From: Symbiodinium natans
Lineage: Eukaryota > Sar > Dinophyceae > Suessiales > Symbiodiniaceae
Length of the DNA: 64,000 bases
NCBI GenBank assembly: GCA_905221605.1
Contig: CAJNDS010000735.1
Coordinates: 628,001 to 692,000 of the forward strand
Reading direction: 5' to 3'
The translations under genes and the position numbers were made by a program. Shown piece after piece: positions 50,113-61,108 of this stretch (the first letter of the stretch is position 1; each line of letters opens with the position of its first letter). The notes below the pieces were generated by a model, which saw nothing but the letters and a program-made list of their open reading frames with translations, was not told the origin of the DNA and ran no database searches.

Positions 50113-53100
50113 AGGGTTTAAGTCTAAGGGCTCGATCAAAGCTTGAGGATCTAATGGGTACGTCGGGCTTTAGTTTGAGGATTCTCATGTTTTAGGGTTT
50201 AGGGCTTTGGGCTGAGGGTCGTCCCCGCAAATTTCAAGAGATTTGGCAGGACGGGAAGAAGTGTGTGTGGGAGGGGGGGGAGGGAGGGAGGGAGGGAGGG
50301 AAAGGCGCGTGTACCCGACGGGTGCGTCGGACTGCATGCATCCTAAGCCAGCCTAGCTACGCGCTACGCCGCTATGCCCAGTAACACTAGGAATGGGCTG
50401 TTGCTGCTCCTGTACCCCCGCGATGTGCTAGTGGGATCTCGGGTTCAGGGTTCAAGGGTTCAATCAGGGCCTTAGGGTCTAGAGTTCTATTGGGGCTTTA
50501 GGGCGTAAGGCGTTGCGGCCTAAATTAGCACTTTGGGTTCCAGGATACCCAAACCACCCCTCGAGTACACCCCTCCCCCCCCCGGCACGCGTCGGGTACC
50601 CGATGGATATGATATGTGTCTGTTTTCCGACGGGCCCCCTCTTGTAAGACAATTCTGTCAATTTGGATTCGTTGGCCTTTTTTGCTATCATTTGATACAA
50701 ATACAGATTTGTTCGGACGGAGAATGTCAATTTTGATTTGGTTTTCATTAACGGCCCGCAAACCCTGCAAACCCCAAGCCCCGACAACCAAAACCCAGAA
50801 CATTTTATCACCCACATATAAACAGCATAGCTTCTGGTTCAAGGTTGGGTTCCGGGCAAGTGTATGCCTTAAATTTCGTTAGTGGTGGGTTTGGATTTAG
50901 GGGTTAGGGTTTGGCCTCTGCCCGCTTTGATTCATGGCCGGCTTATTTAGGGTTAGTGGGTAATTACATTAAGTGTCTGGCTTGTCTGGGACATTGAAAA
51001 GAAGCAATGTGTGTGTGGGGGGCAGGGGAGGTGCCCGCGTCGGGTACCCGACGGGCGCACATCGGGCCCGTCGGGTAGCTGACGCGGGTTGGGGGAGCGG
51101 AAAGGGCGAAGAAGGGAACCCTGCACACCCTCACAGGAATGGCTGTTGCTGCTCCCCCCCCTCCGCCCCGTTGTGTGTGGTAGTGGGATGTAGGGTTTAG
51201 GGGTTCAGGGTTCAATCAGGGCTTGGGGTCTAGAGTTCACTTGGAGTTTCAGGGCATAGGGTTTAACAAGCGCTTGGCTTGAGGATTAGACCTGCAAAAT
51301 TTTAGGGGTCAGGAGTTTGGTCCCTACCACCCCCGTGGTGTGGTGGCGGGGATTGGGGTTCAGGTTTAATTAGGCTTAACTTAAGGCCTCAGGGTGGAAA
51401 CCCAAGAAGTGTGTGTGAGGGGGGAGGGGGGAGGAGGGAGGGAGCGACGGGTCGCATCGGGTATCCGACGCATGTGGGGAGGGAGACCGCCGAAGCCCAA
51501 CTCCTAAACGCTAAGCCCAATAGGAATGGGCTGTTGCTGCTCCCTTTCCTCCGTGGTGTGCCAGTGGGATTTCGGGTTTAGGGTTTAAGGGTTCAATCAG
51601 GGCTTTAGGGTCTAGAGTTCAATTGAGGTTTTAGGGCCGAAGGCTTTGCGGCCTGAATAGCACTTTGGGTTCGAGGATATTCTGGTTTAAGAGTTTGGGC
51701 TGAGGATTTAGGGTGCTATCCCCCTCCCCTCCCCCCTGCTGTGGTCTGGCGGTGGGGCTTTGAGCTTAATTTAGGGTCTTAGAGCGTTTGCGGTTTCAGG
51801 TTTAGGGCTTCGGGGTTTTGTGTTTTAAGGGGTTTCGGGTTGAGCGTTGGCGGCTTACAGTGTTTAGGATTTTCGGTGACCTTTGCCCCTCCCCCCCAAG
51901 TCTAGAGTCTAGGACAAAGTCTCTGGTTTTTAAAGAACTCTTTCACTCTCATTTTTTGTTGCGAACGTCTTGCAATTTATCGGGTGAGAAGTTTTTGGAA
52001 ATTGCGTAAACTCAGCCAACTTAATTTGAAGTGGCGCCAAAAACATGCTTTCTGTTTTCAATTCAATGGTAAACTCAGCTCTTGCGTTCAACTTTACTGT
52101 TTCAAGTGCTGCCAACAAGATCTTTTTCGATTTCACTCAAGAAACAAACTCAACCCACTGATTACCCCTGCATTGAAGCTCCAAAACCTGAGTATTGATC
52201 CCCTCCTGATGACCCAAAACACCGTGGTGGCCCGCGTCCCTCATGCCGGGCCACAGTGGGTTTCTGGGTTTGGGGGATGGGGGTTCAGTCTGACCTTCTT
52301 CAGCTTCAGTATAGCCATCGCGAGGGGCTGTGTAGCCTTTGGGTTGTTGTTAAGGTTATGGGCGGTATAGCCCTAAGAGGGGCGCCTTGAAACATTATCG
52401 CCCCCTGCCCACCCCCAGAACACCCGTCGAGTACACCCCTCTCCCCCCGGCACGCGTCGGGTACCCGACGGATATGTGTCTGTTTTCCCAGGGGCGCCCC
52501 TCCCAAAATACTGTATTGTATGTAAGACAATTCTGTCAATTTGGATTCGTTGGTTTTTTGTTATCATTTGACACAAATACAACTTTGTTTGGACGGAGAA
52601 TGTCAATTTTGATTTGGCCTTCATTAAAAGACCGCAAAGCCTCAAAACCCCAAGCCCCGACAACCAAAACCCAGAACGTAGCATAGCTTCTGGTTCAAGG
52701 TTGGGTTCCGGGCAAGTGTATGCCTTAAATTTCGTTAGTGGTGGGTTTGGATTTAGGGGTTAGGGTTTGGCCTCTGCCCGCTTTGATTCACGGCCGGCTT
52801 GTATAGGGTTAGGGGGTACATTAAGTGTCTGGCTTGTCTGGGACATTGAAAAATGTCAAGAAATTTTTGTGAGGGCGGAAACCCAGGATGGGAAGCAATG
52901 TGTGTGTGTGGGGGGGATGGGAGGTGCTCGCGTCGGGTACCCGACGGGCGCGCATCGGGCCGTCGGGTAGATGACGCGGGTTGGGGGAGAGGAAAGGGCG
53001 AAGAAGGGAGCCCTGCACACCCTCAGCCCTGCATCCTAAACAAGAAGCCTTAAAGCTGAATCCCACGTCTTAAGCCCTAAGCCTAGCAGGAATGGGCTGT

Positions 53101-53140
53101 TGCTGCTCCCCCACCCCCATGGTACCCCCCAATGTGTGTG
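48450..53140. repeat. Mosaic of dispersed repeat modules, right part
   Basis: Same modules as 36.2-40.1 kb in changed order and orientation: the CAAAGTCTCTGG module at 48790-49045 (minus) and 51895-52180 (plus), CAGCAACAGCCCATTCC words near 49391, 50391, 51138, 51524 and 53090, and the KpnI-type palindrome near 50590, 51038, 52455 and 52931. 49430-49750 is unique DNA with a GT microsatellite. No gene supported. Confidence 0.8.
50080..50112 (+). repeat. (CTG)11 trinucleotide repeat
   Basis: Eleven perfect CTG units followed by AGGGTTT. It translates as poly-Cys or poly-Leu/Ala depending on frame; not considered coding. Confidence 0.95.
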
Positions 53141-53263
53141 GTAGTGGGATTTAGGGTTCTTCAAAATTTAGGGGTCAGGACTTGGTCCCTCCCATTTTGG
53201 GGTGTGGGGTGTGTGGAGTGTGTGAGGTCCCCGGACCCTGCGCCCTCAATCCTAGGCAGTGCA

Positions 53264-53903
53264 GTTCAAGACCAACTACATGACGTGAGGGCTATCAGTG
53301 CCACAGGAACCGCCTTCGCAGCTGTTCGGCAGGATGGCTCTGTGGTGACTGGGGTGGTGATCTTGGGGGTGGCAACTGCAATGACGTGCGTGCTCAGCTG
53401 GTGGACGCGCAGCAGATCCAAGCCACCAAAGGTGCTTTTGCTGCTATCTTGGCAGACGGCTCTGTTGTGACCTGGGGCAATCCAGTAACAGGCGGCACCT
53501 GCATCCATGTGCAAAGCCAACTGAGACGTGTGTCGCAGATCCAAGCAACCGACAGAGCTTTTGCAGCTATCACGGAAGGTGGCTCCATTGTGGCCTGGGG
53601 TGATGTGCGCTATGGAGGTGACAGGGCCTTTGGAGCTACCACACCGGTGGAACCACTGCAGGGCGTGCAAGCAATCCAGGCAAATTATGTTGCTTTTGCA
53701 GCGCTGCTCGACATGGCCGGGTGCTGACTTGGGGAGCACCACAGGCCGGTGGTGACAGTGCTGCTGTACAGAGCCTCTTGAAGAACGTCCGACAGATTGC
53801 AGCCTCTCACATGGCTTTTGCTGCCATCCTGCGAGATGGATCCGTTGTCAGCTGGGGCGATGCGACCCATGGCGGTGGGTTTCACCAAGACCTTAGCCAA
53901 TGA
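53264..53903 (+). pseudogene. RCC1-like repeat protein, frameshifted
   Basis: Five repeats of about 47 residues share AFAA(I/V/L)xxDGSVVTWG: ISATGTAFAAVRQDGSVV (53291), IQATKGAFAAILADGS, IQATDRAFAAITEGGS, IQANYVAFAALL and IAASHMAFAAILRDGS. A frameshift near 53345 (GTGACTGGGGTGGTGATC) spoils repeat 1, and one near 53710 (CTCGACATGGCCGG) spoils repeat 4; the frame then resumes to a stop at 53901-53903. Beta-propeller family related to HERC/RCC1, common in dinoflagellates. No splice sites explain the breaks. Confidence 0.75.
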
Positions 53904-54430
53904 GCTTCTAGGTACCAGGTAGGCCCTTGGGGAATTATATTGTTCACTTACTGGGTAGAAAAGGATCGTATTCGGGCTGAGGGGTTGAGGGCGTTCAAGT
54001 TCAGGGCGGTCGAGGAATTTTGGGTTTAGGCTTCGAGGAATTTAGGCTTTGGGCTTAGAAGTCTAAGGTCTCGCTTCTGGAGCCTAAACCCTATAGCCTT
54101 CAACCCTAGAAGCCCAACAACGCCATGATCCCTACCCCTAAACCCTAAACCCTGAGTCAAGCCCCACACCGAGGAATTTAGGGTTTATGAGTTCAGGGTC
54201 TGGAACCCCTGCACTCTAAACCCCGAACCCTAAATTTACCTTAATTCCTAAGTCCCACGCCCTAAGTCCTATAACCTAAGTCCTAAGCCCCTCCCTATCC
54301 CTCCCCCCCCGTCCGGCAGGACCAGACGACGCTTCAGCTCCAGGTTCGGCCGGCGGCAGGTTCGGTTATTACCCCAAACTCCCAACCCCCAGACTCCTAA
54401 AGGCTTGTTCTTGGCTCAAAATATGTTAAT
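53904..54430. other. Intergenic with degenerate CCCTAAA words
   Basis: No gene recognised. 54120-54300 holds scattered CCCTAAA and CCTAAGTCC words and 54300-54310 a C-run. It marks the left boundary of the minus-strand gene block. Confidence 0.5.
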
Positions 54431-54433
54431 TGT

Positions 54434-54655
54434 GGGCACCACTTGGAGCAAAATGTTGTTTGGCTGGCAGTTCTTGGTTCAAAACTATTTTTGATTTGTT
54501 GGCACTACTTGTAGCAAAACATCTAAATTTGAAGTTTTGCACACACACACACACACATTCTTCCAAACATATTCATTACATACCATACAACATGGCACAG
54601 GCACAGGCCCTGCAAAGGTCACCTTTCTGTAGGGTCACCTTTGGTAGTCTCCGAG
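54434..54655 (-). mobile_element. Shared terminal module (inverted copy of 34080-34310)
   Basis: On minus it runs GGAGACTACCAAAGGTGACC, then CTTTGCAGGGCC, a GT microsatellite and AACATTTTGCTCCAAGTGG, matching 34080-34310. Here it directly follows a coding-like exon on the same strand, so it may be the exon 3' end plus UTR of a multicopy gene. Confidence 0.7.
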
Positions 54656-54795
54656 ACAAGGGCAACATAACATTCTGGATGAAAGTCTTTTCGGGCTGGA
54701 TCACGTTCCCTGGCAAGCCTCTTGGGATAAACAAAGCCGCCGGCATGGAACTCATCCATGTGGCCCATCCTGAAGTTGGCAGGAAGCCGGGGTGC
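54625..54795 (-). CDS. Exon-like segment, His/Cys-containing
   Basis: Minus frame reads LPANFRMGHMDEFHAGGF, VYPKRLARERDPARK and DFHPECYVALVSETTKGD. Well-formed protein sequence and no repeats. It belongs to a gene downstream of, or continuing, the 55.4-57.1 kb gene. The TTKGD end overlaps the shared module. Confidence 0.5.
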
Positions 54796-54854
54796 AGAAC
54801 ATGCAGCGAATGGCCCAGTGGTAGAGCGGGTCAGGGAGGCTGAAGTCTGGATTA

Positions 54855-55030
54855 CATGAACTGGTTGCTCAAGTGGAAGGAGATGGGGCCCACGATCCCA
54901 CCCACTTGGGCAGGCAGAGCCGTAGTGCTCACCTCCCCCTGGACTGTGGCCTGGACCTCTGTGGCCTCTGTGGCACCCGTCACGGCCACCTCCTCCATGG
55001 CTGGGGTCTGCTCCTGGCAAAGACATGCAG
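54855..55030 (-). CDS. Exon-like segment, Val/Ala/Thr-rich
   Basis: Minus frame QEQTPAMEEVAVTGATEA then TEVQATVQGEVSTTALP and GGIVGPISFHLSNQFM. Bounded by an acceptor-like CTTTGCCAG. Low complexity but not a simple repeat. Confidence 0.35.
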
Positions 55031-55420
55031 ATTTGTAATGCATAAGTATACAGAAAGAAGCAAAACAACGTCCTGCTGGTTGGCCATGGCAGTGGCTTGG
55101 AAGTTGCTGGCCAAGTGGCTTGGAGTGTCTTGCCAACTGGCTTGGGCTGAAAAACTGCAGGTTGTCGGGCGCCGTGGCATGCTACAAAGACGAGAGAAAC
55201 ATGGCAGGAGTCCGACAATGTGGCATAGCCATTGAGCTGCAGGCAGCTGCATGTGGGTCCTTAACCCAAATCCTGGAGTGCAACCCTGCAGAGCTCCAGT
55301 TTTTCCTGCCTGGCAAAACTTGAGCCATCAAAACTCCTCTTGCAGCTCCCGTGCAAAGATGGCTCCGGCTCAGTGGCCCTCAATGCTCTGGCTGCAGTGG
55401 CTGCTCTGGAAATGCACCAC

Positions 55421-56170
55421 TCACTTGGTCTTGGCTTTCTTCTTGGCCGATTCTGCTGGCTCCTCGAGCTGGTTCTCGCACAAAATCATGCTTTTGCCTG
55501 GAATGCGGACGTGGTTCTGAAGCATGGGAATGGTGGCTGGTCCCTGCTTCACAGTGGTCCACTGCATGTTGGCAAGTGGAGCATCTACTGGCTTGCACCA
55601 GAACCACGGGACCGCCACCCCATGCTGGTCCACATCTTGTTTCCAGCTGCCAATGGACCATTTCTCTCCGAACGCATGGACGACCAACCTGGCCTTCCCC
55701 GGCTCTTTGACCTTGGAGACAGGGCCTATGGGAAGCAGCTTGAGCTTCTTAGGCTGGAGGGTCTGCCTGGCAAACAGTGCCTGGGGGCTGCAAGCGAAGC
55801 CGAGCAGCTCCTGGTCCTGGCAGGAGTGCTTCTGGTAAGCTTCGTGCAAGGCACAGACCACTTGGGCTTTCTGGAACTCTTCCACAGCCATGGCATGCTC
55901 TGTGGGGAAAGCCTTGGCCACCATGGCCTCTTCTGCCAGGAAAGGCATCCGCTGCTTGGACACCCTCCACTTCTTCAAGTCGCCCAAGGCAACTTGCACA
56001 TTCTGTACTGGCAACAGAATGGGACGATGCTGCATGGTGGCCCCGTCGTTGGTCACCTCCAAGAGCTCGAAGACCTTGGACCCATGCTCTTTGGGAAGGC
56101 AGAACCTTGGCTCCCAAATGGCAACAAGATTTAAAACACCAAGCGGAATGCACAAGCAGAAGACTTGCAA
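55421..56170 (-). CDS. 3' exon of dinoflagellate-specific gene
   Basis: Reads VLNLVAIWEPRFCLPKEH, VFELLEVTNDGATMQHR, VALGDLKKWRVSKQR, then LLGFACSPQALFARQTL and KKLKLLPIGPVSKVKE, to NHVRIPGKSMILCE and a basic tail AKKKAKTK before the stop at 55421-55423. I associate this layout with a protein family repeated in symbiodiniacean genomes, function unknown. The first about 30 bases are probably intronic. Confidence 0.6.
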   Translation of the reverse strand: MQVFCLCIPLGVLNLVAIWEPRFCLPKEHGSKVFELLEVTNDGATMQHRPILLPVQNVQVALGDLKKWRVSKQRMPFLAEEAMVAKAFPTEHAMAVEEFQKAQVVCALHEAYQKHSCQDQELLGFACSPQALFARQTLQPKKLKLLPIGPVSKVKEPGKARLVVHAFGEKWSIGSWKQDVDQHGVAVPWFWCKPVDAPLANMQWTTVKQGPATIPMLQNHVRIPGKSMILCENQLEEPAESAKKKAKTK

Positions 56171-56190
56171 CTAAGACACAGCTCGCCCAC

Positions 56191-57130
56191 CTTGATGTGG
56201 CTGTTCTGCAGCAGCATGGCCTGGTACGGCTGGGCCTTCACCGCATCCTCAACCTGGCCTGCCTGACTGGAGGCCGCCTGGCTTGGAGTGGGCACACCCG
56301 ACACCTCCTGTGTGAACTTGTCCAGGATCTCTGGCAAGGTGTCGAAGCACACCTGGTCTGGGGCATGCTTCTGCTTCTTCACGATGAAGAGGATGGTCCT
56401 CACACAGAGCTTGCCAAAGCACCTGTACAGATGGAGGGTCTTCTTGTGGTTCTCAGCAGTGGCGGCGGGCAGCTGGGACTGGATAAGGTGCCAGCAGTCC
56501 GCCAGCATGGACTCCCCGGCCTTCACTTGGTCCAGGATGGATGGCGTGGAAAGTTTTTGCAAGTCCGACCTCACCAACAACCTTGCAAACCCATCATTGC
56601 TTTTCTGGGAAGTCAATTGGCTCGCCCAGACGGCCGTGCGGGTCAGCGGAAAGAGGTTGGTCGCCTCTGGAAAAGTCATGTTGGCAAGAGTGTCGGTAAA
56701 GTCTGTGCCTAACATGAGTGTCGCACCGAACATGGACCCGAATTGGGAGAGGAATCGGAGCAGCGGCGCCCCTGGGCCCCCGCCATACCTCGACACATAA
56801 TGGCCTATACTGGCCAAACTGGCTCTGCAGGCCACCTCCCCGCTTGCCACCTGCTTGATGGCGGCCTCCAAAGTGGATCCCAGCTGGAGTTGGGCTGCGA
56901 TCTGGCAGGCTGCCTCCAGCTCGCTGGTGGCCCTGCCAATGGCGTTGCCACTGTTGGCACCGACCTGGAAGAACTGTGGCAAGCTTGGCATGGCTTCCTC
57001 CACCGAGGAGGCAACAACGTGCCACTTCCAGCCCTTTTGGATGGCTTCCCAAACTGGATCCGTTCTGGGCACGCTGATGGCTTTGCCATTGGCATCTTGG
57101 CAGCCATGCTCGAGGCATCTGAGAAATGCC
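56191..57130 (-). CDS. 5' or internal exon of dinoflagellate-specific gene
   Basis: In-frame from about 57130 (CLEHGCQDANGKAIS) through WEAIQKGWKWHVVASSVE, a helical region (LEAACQIAAQLQLGS), YVSRYGGGPGAPLLRF, LTRTAVWASQLTSQK and LFIVKKQKHAPD, to NSHIK and a donor AAG|GTGGGC at 56190. The GGGPGAP motif and flow match the same family as the next exon. Upstream exons are probably beyond the N gap. Confidence 0.6.
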
Positions 57131-57205
57131 GTGGTGTGGCTGGAGGCTAGGCTCAGAAAGCCTCAGTCTTGCTGCATGGCAAGCACGGAATGAAATAACT
57201 GAACT

Positions 57206-57305
57206 NNNNNNNNNNNNNNNNNNNNNNNNNNNNNNNNNNNNNNNNNNNNNNNNNNNNNNNNNNNNNNNNNNNNNNNNNNNNNNNNNNNNNNNNNNNNNNN
57301 NNNNN
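57206..57305. other. Assembly gap, 100 N
   Basis: Exactly 100 N, a conventional unknown-length gap. The sequence right of it (CCCCCGTTGTGTGTGGTAG) matches 41126-41145, i.e. repeat, so the join to the gene on the left is not proven by sequence. Confidence 0.99.
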
Positions 57306-57419
57306 CCCCCGTTGTGTGTGGTAGTGGGATTTAGGGTTTAGGGGTTAAGGGTTCAATAGGGCTTGGGGTCTAGAGTTCAACTGGAGTTTCAGGGCATAGG
57401 CTACCTTAGGGTTCAAAAT

Positions 57420-59940
57420 GCGCTGATGGACCCTAGCTTTGGTCCAAAGGCCTGGGGGGTGGGGGGTTTTGATTTTCAGGGTTGAGAGGTCTAGGTTTCT
57501 TAACTGCTTGCTTCTGGAGGGCTGGTGCGCTGATGGGGGCTAAGGGGCTTCGAGGGCTTAAGGGGCTTGGGGGGGCTGAAGGGGGCTTAAGGGGCTTGAG
57601 GGGGCTCAAGGGGCTTAAGGGGGCTTAAGAGGGCTTGGGGCCCTTAAAGGCTTAAAGGGCTTAGGGCACTTAGAGCGCTTGTGAGGGAGGTTTGGGGCTG
57701 ATGGACCCTAGCTTTGGTCCAAAGGCCTGGGTGAATGAACTTGGGGTGGGGGGTTTTGATTTTCAGGGTTGAGAGGTCTAGGTTTCTTAACTGCTTGCTT
57801 CTGGAGGGTTGGTGCGCTGATGGGGGCTAAGGGGCTTCGAGGGCTTAAGGGGCTTGGGGGGGCTGAAGGGGGCTTGAGGGGCTGAAGGGGGCTCAAGGGG
57901 CTTAAGGGGGCTTAAGGGGGCTTAAGAGGGCTTGGGGCCCTTAAAGGCTTAAAGGCTTAAAGGGCTTAGGGCACTTAGAGCGCTTGTGAGGGAGGTTTGG
58001 GGCTGATGGACCCTAGCTTTGGTCCAAAGGCCTGGGTTAATTAACTTGGGGCTGGGGGGTTTTGATTTTCAGGGTTGAGAGGTCTAGGTTTCTTAACTGC
58101 TTGCTTCTGGAGGGTTGGTGCGCTGATGGGGGCTAAGGGGCTTCGAGGGCTTAAGGGGCTTAAGGGGGCTTAACGGGGCTTAAGGGGAAGGGGCTTAAGG
58201 GGGCTTAAGAGGGCTTGGGGCCCTTAAAGGCTTAAAGGCTTAAAGGGCTTAGGGCACTTAGAGCGCTTGTGAGGGAGGTTTGGGGCTGTTGCATTGCTGA
58301 CCTCTTTTATTGTTCTCTCACTCTTTTCTCTCTGATGCCACTTTGCTCCCCCCGGGAAAAAAAAAAGGCCGGGGGGGCTAAACTTGGGGGGTGGGGGGTT
58401 GTGGTGTGGATTTGCAGTCCTCCATCACGGTCTGTGTGGGTGTGTGTGGTTGGTCTAGGTTCTGACGGCGTGCTTCTGGAGGGTTGGTGCGCTGATGGGG
58501 GCTAAGGGGCTTCGAGGGCTTAAGGGGCTTGGGGCGCTAAAGGGGGCTTAAGGGGCTTAAGGGGGCTCAAGGGGCTTAAGGGGGCTTAAGGGGGCTTAAG
58601 AGGGCTTGGGGCCCTTAATTGAAGGGCTCAGGGCACTTAGAGCGCTTGTGAGGGAGGTGGGGGGCTGATGGACCCTAGCTTTGGTCCTAAGGCCTGGGTT
58701 AATTAACTTGGGGGGTGGGGGGTTTTGATTTTCAGGGTTGAGAGGTCCAGGTTTCTTAACTGCTTGCTTCTGGAGGGTTGGTGCGCTGATGGGGGCTAAG
58801 GGGCTTCGAGGGCTTAAGGGGCTTAGGGGGGCTTAAGGGGCTTAGTGGGCTTAAGGGGGCTCAAGGGGCTTAAGGGGGCTTAAGGGGGCTTAAGAAGGCT
58901 TGGGGCCCTTAAAGGCTTAAAGGGCTTAGGGCACTTAGAGCGCTTGTGAGGGAGGTTTGGGGCTGATGGACCCTAGCTTTGGTCCAAAGGCGTGGGTTAA
59001 TTAACTTGGGGGGTGGGGGGTTTTGATTTTCAGGGTTGAGAGGTCTAGGTTTCTTTAACTGCTTGCTTCTGGAGGGTTGGTGCGCTGATGGGGGCTAAGG
59101 TCGAGGGCTTAAGGGGCTGGGGGGCTTAAGGGGGCTTAAGGGGCTTAAGGGGCTTAGGGGGCTCAAGGGGGCTCAAGGGGCTTAAGGGGGCTTAAGAGGG
59201 CTTGGGGCCCTTTGGGCACTTAGAGCGCTTGTGAGGGAGGTTTGGGGCTGATGGACCCTAGCTTTGGTCCAAAGGCCTGGGTTAATTAACTTGGGGGGTG
59301 GGGGGTTTTGATTTTCAGGGTTGAGAGGTCTAGGTTTCTTAACTGCTTGCTGCTGGAGGGTTGGTGCGCTGATGGGGGCTAAGGGGTTTCGAGGGCTTAA
59401 GGGGCTTGGGGGGGCTGAAGGGGGCTTCAGGGGCTTAGTGGGCTTGAGGGGGCTCAAGGGGCTTAAGGGGGCTTAAGGGGGCTTAAGAGGGCTTGGGGCC
59501 CTTAAAAGCTTAAAGGGCTTAGGGCACTTAGAGCGCTTGTGAGGGAGGTTTGGGGCTGAAGGACCCTAGCTTTGGTCCAAAGGCCTTGGTTAATTAACTT
59601 GGGGGGTGGGGGTTTTGATTTTCAGGGTTGAGAGATCTAGGTTTCTTAACTGCTTGCTTCTGGAGGGCTGGTGCGCTGATGGGGGCTAAGCACCTTCGAG
59701 GGCTTAAGGGGCTTTGGGGGGCTTAAGGGGGCTTAAGAGGGCTTGGGGCCCTTAGGGTGCTTGGAGCCCTTAGGGTGCTTGGGGTTCGCGGGCTTAGGAG
59801 GCTTGAAGGGCTTAGGGCCCTTAGGGCACTTGGGTCCTTAGGGTGCTCATGGGGCTGAGGGAGGTGTGGGGGCTGATCCCATAAGCTCATAGCTTTCAAG
59901 TCAAACCTTAAACCCTTAAGCTTTAAACCCTAGCTTTTCA
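57420..59940 (+). repeat. Satellite of about 295-bp units, left arm of second palindrome
   Basis: Eight to nine units of the TTGGTCCAAAGGCC/GGGGGCTTAAGG satellite. One unit (58286-58470) is replaced by unrelated sequence with an A-run and TTCTCTCACTC. It is the reverse complement of 61915-64000 for most of its length: for example 59182-59457 mirrors 62334-62609 without a visible difference. Confidence 0.9.
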
Positions 59941-60799
59941 AGGCCCGAAACCTGGTTGTTAAGCTTGCGATAGCCCCTAAACCCCTACTGCCTAAGCCCT
60001 AAACCCTTGAATCCCAAACCCCCCCCCCCAGTCCATGTTTGCTTAAGGTTTGCTCTGGTGGCTGGCGAATGGCTCTTGCTCCCATATGCACCAGCGTCTG
60101 TGTTTTCCCGCCATCTGTGAACCATGTTGAGTTTAGGCTTTAGGGGTTCTCTCCATCCCTGGGGTTTAGGGTTTGGCGTGTACTGTTAGGCTTCAGGGCT
60201 CAGGGTGTTTATTCTTCCTTCTGTGAGTCGTGGTGTGTTTGGGGTTTGACTAGGGACGAATGTTGAGGTTTTGGGTTTGGAGTTGGGTGCAGGGTTTTGG
60301 TTTGCCCCGTGTTTCCCCTTGAGGCGGAGCCAGGGTATAGGGTGACGCCAGGACTAGAAATTATTCCTGAAGGGACAGGTGGCACTTTGTAAACGACCAG
60401 TCCGCAAAGCCCTGCGCAGCGGCAGACACAGGAAAAAAAAAAAAAAAAAACAGTGAAGGGATGAGTGGCATTTGGCAACGACCATTCCACCATGTAGCCC
60501 CCCCCCCCCCCAAGCGGCTGACCATAAAAATGTCGGGGCGCTAAGGCTGACAGCGTAGCGCAAACGTCCGTTTCTCCATATCATAAATCGCCTTTTTTAA
60601 GTGCAGCTCCGCGCAGCGGCCGACTCGAAAAACTCACCCCGCCCCCCGCCTCGGTTACACCCCTCCTTCCCCAACTTCCCTGTGGTTGAGAGCCTATTGT
60701 TTAGGGTTTGCTTTTTAGGGTTGGGGAGGATACCATAGGGGTGGAGTGGGACCGGGAGGGGGGGGGGGGATTACACAGAGCGCGGGCGCAGAAAGAAAG
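59941..60799. other. Palindrome inner spacer, left, second copy
   Basis: Nearly identical to 43146-43986 with small indels in homopolymers and one 13-base segment (CTGTGAACCATG) absent from the first copy. No gene supported. Confidence 0.75.
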
Positions 60800-61108
60800 C
60801 AGATGGCCGTCTTAGACCAACTTACAGCTTAATAGCGACCTTATGCGGCACAAGAAGGTGATTAAGCTATAATAATTTTTTATAGCTTAATAACCTCCTT
60901 AAGTGGTTTTAAACGTTAGAGTGCAGACTATCTGCAGCTTAGCTTTTTTTCCGGTAAGGAGGTAATTAAGCTATGTTGCTCATTTTTGCTTAACTTTTAA
61001 AAAACTTAAGGAGGTTATTAAGCTATCAAAAATTTTTATAGCTTAATCGCCTTCTTGTGCCGCATAAGGTCGCTATTAAGCTGTAAGTTGGTCTAAGACG
61101 GCCATCTG
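60800..61108. mobile_element. Central fold-back element, second copy
   Basis: Same termini (CAGATGGCCGTCTTAGACC and complement) and length as 43987-44295. Just right of it the flank differs: TTTTTTCTTTCTTCTGAGCG and CGACTCCATCTGG replace TTCTGCGCCCGCGC. Confidence 0.85.

Noticed and set aside
49853-50113. ORF ending in poly-Cys
   Set aside because: The end is the (CTG)11 repeat and the rest is C-rich low complexity.
54405-54425. Dinoflagellate spliced-leader gene (TTGGCTCAAAAT)
   Set aside because: Only about 9 bases agree with the 3' end of the leader, and the rest of the 22-nt leader is absent.
54810-54845. tRNA gene, because of TGGCCCAGTGGTAGAGC resembling an A box
   Set aside because: No B box (GGTTCGANNCC) within the expected distance and no cloverleaf.
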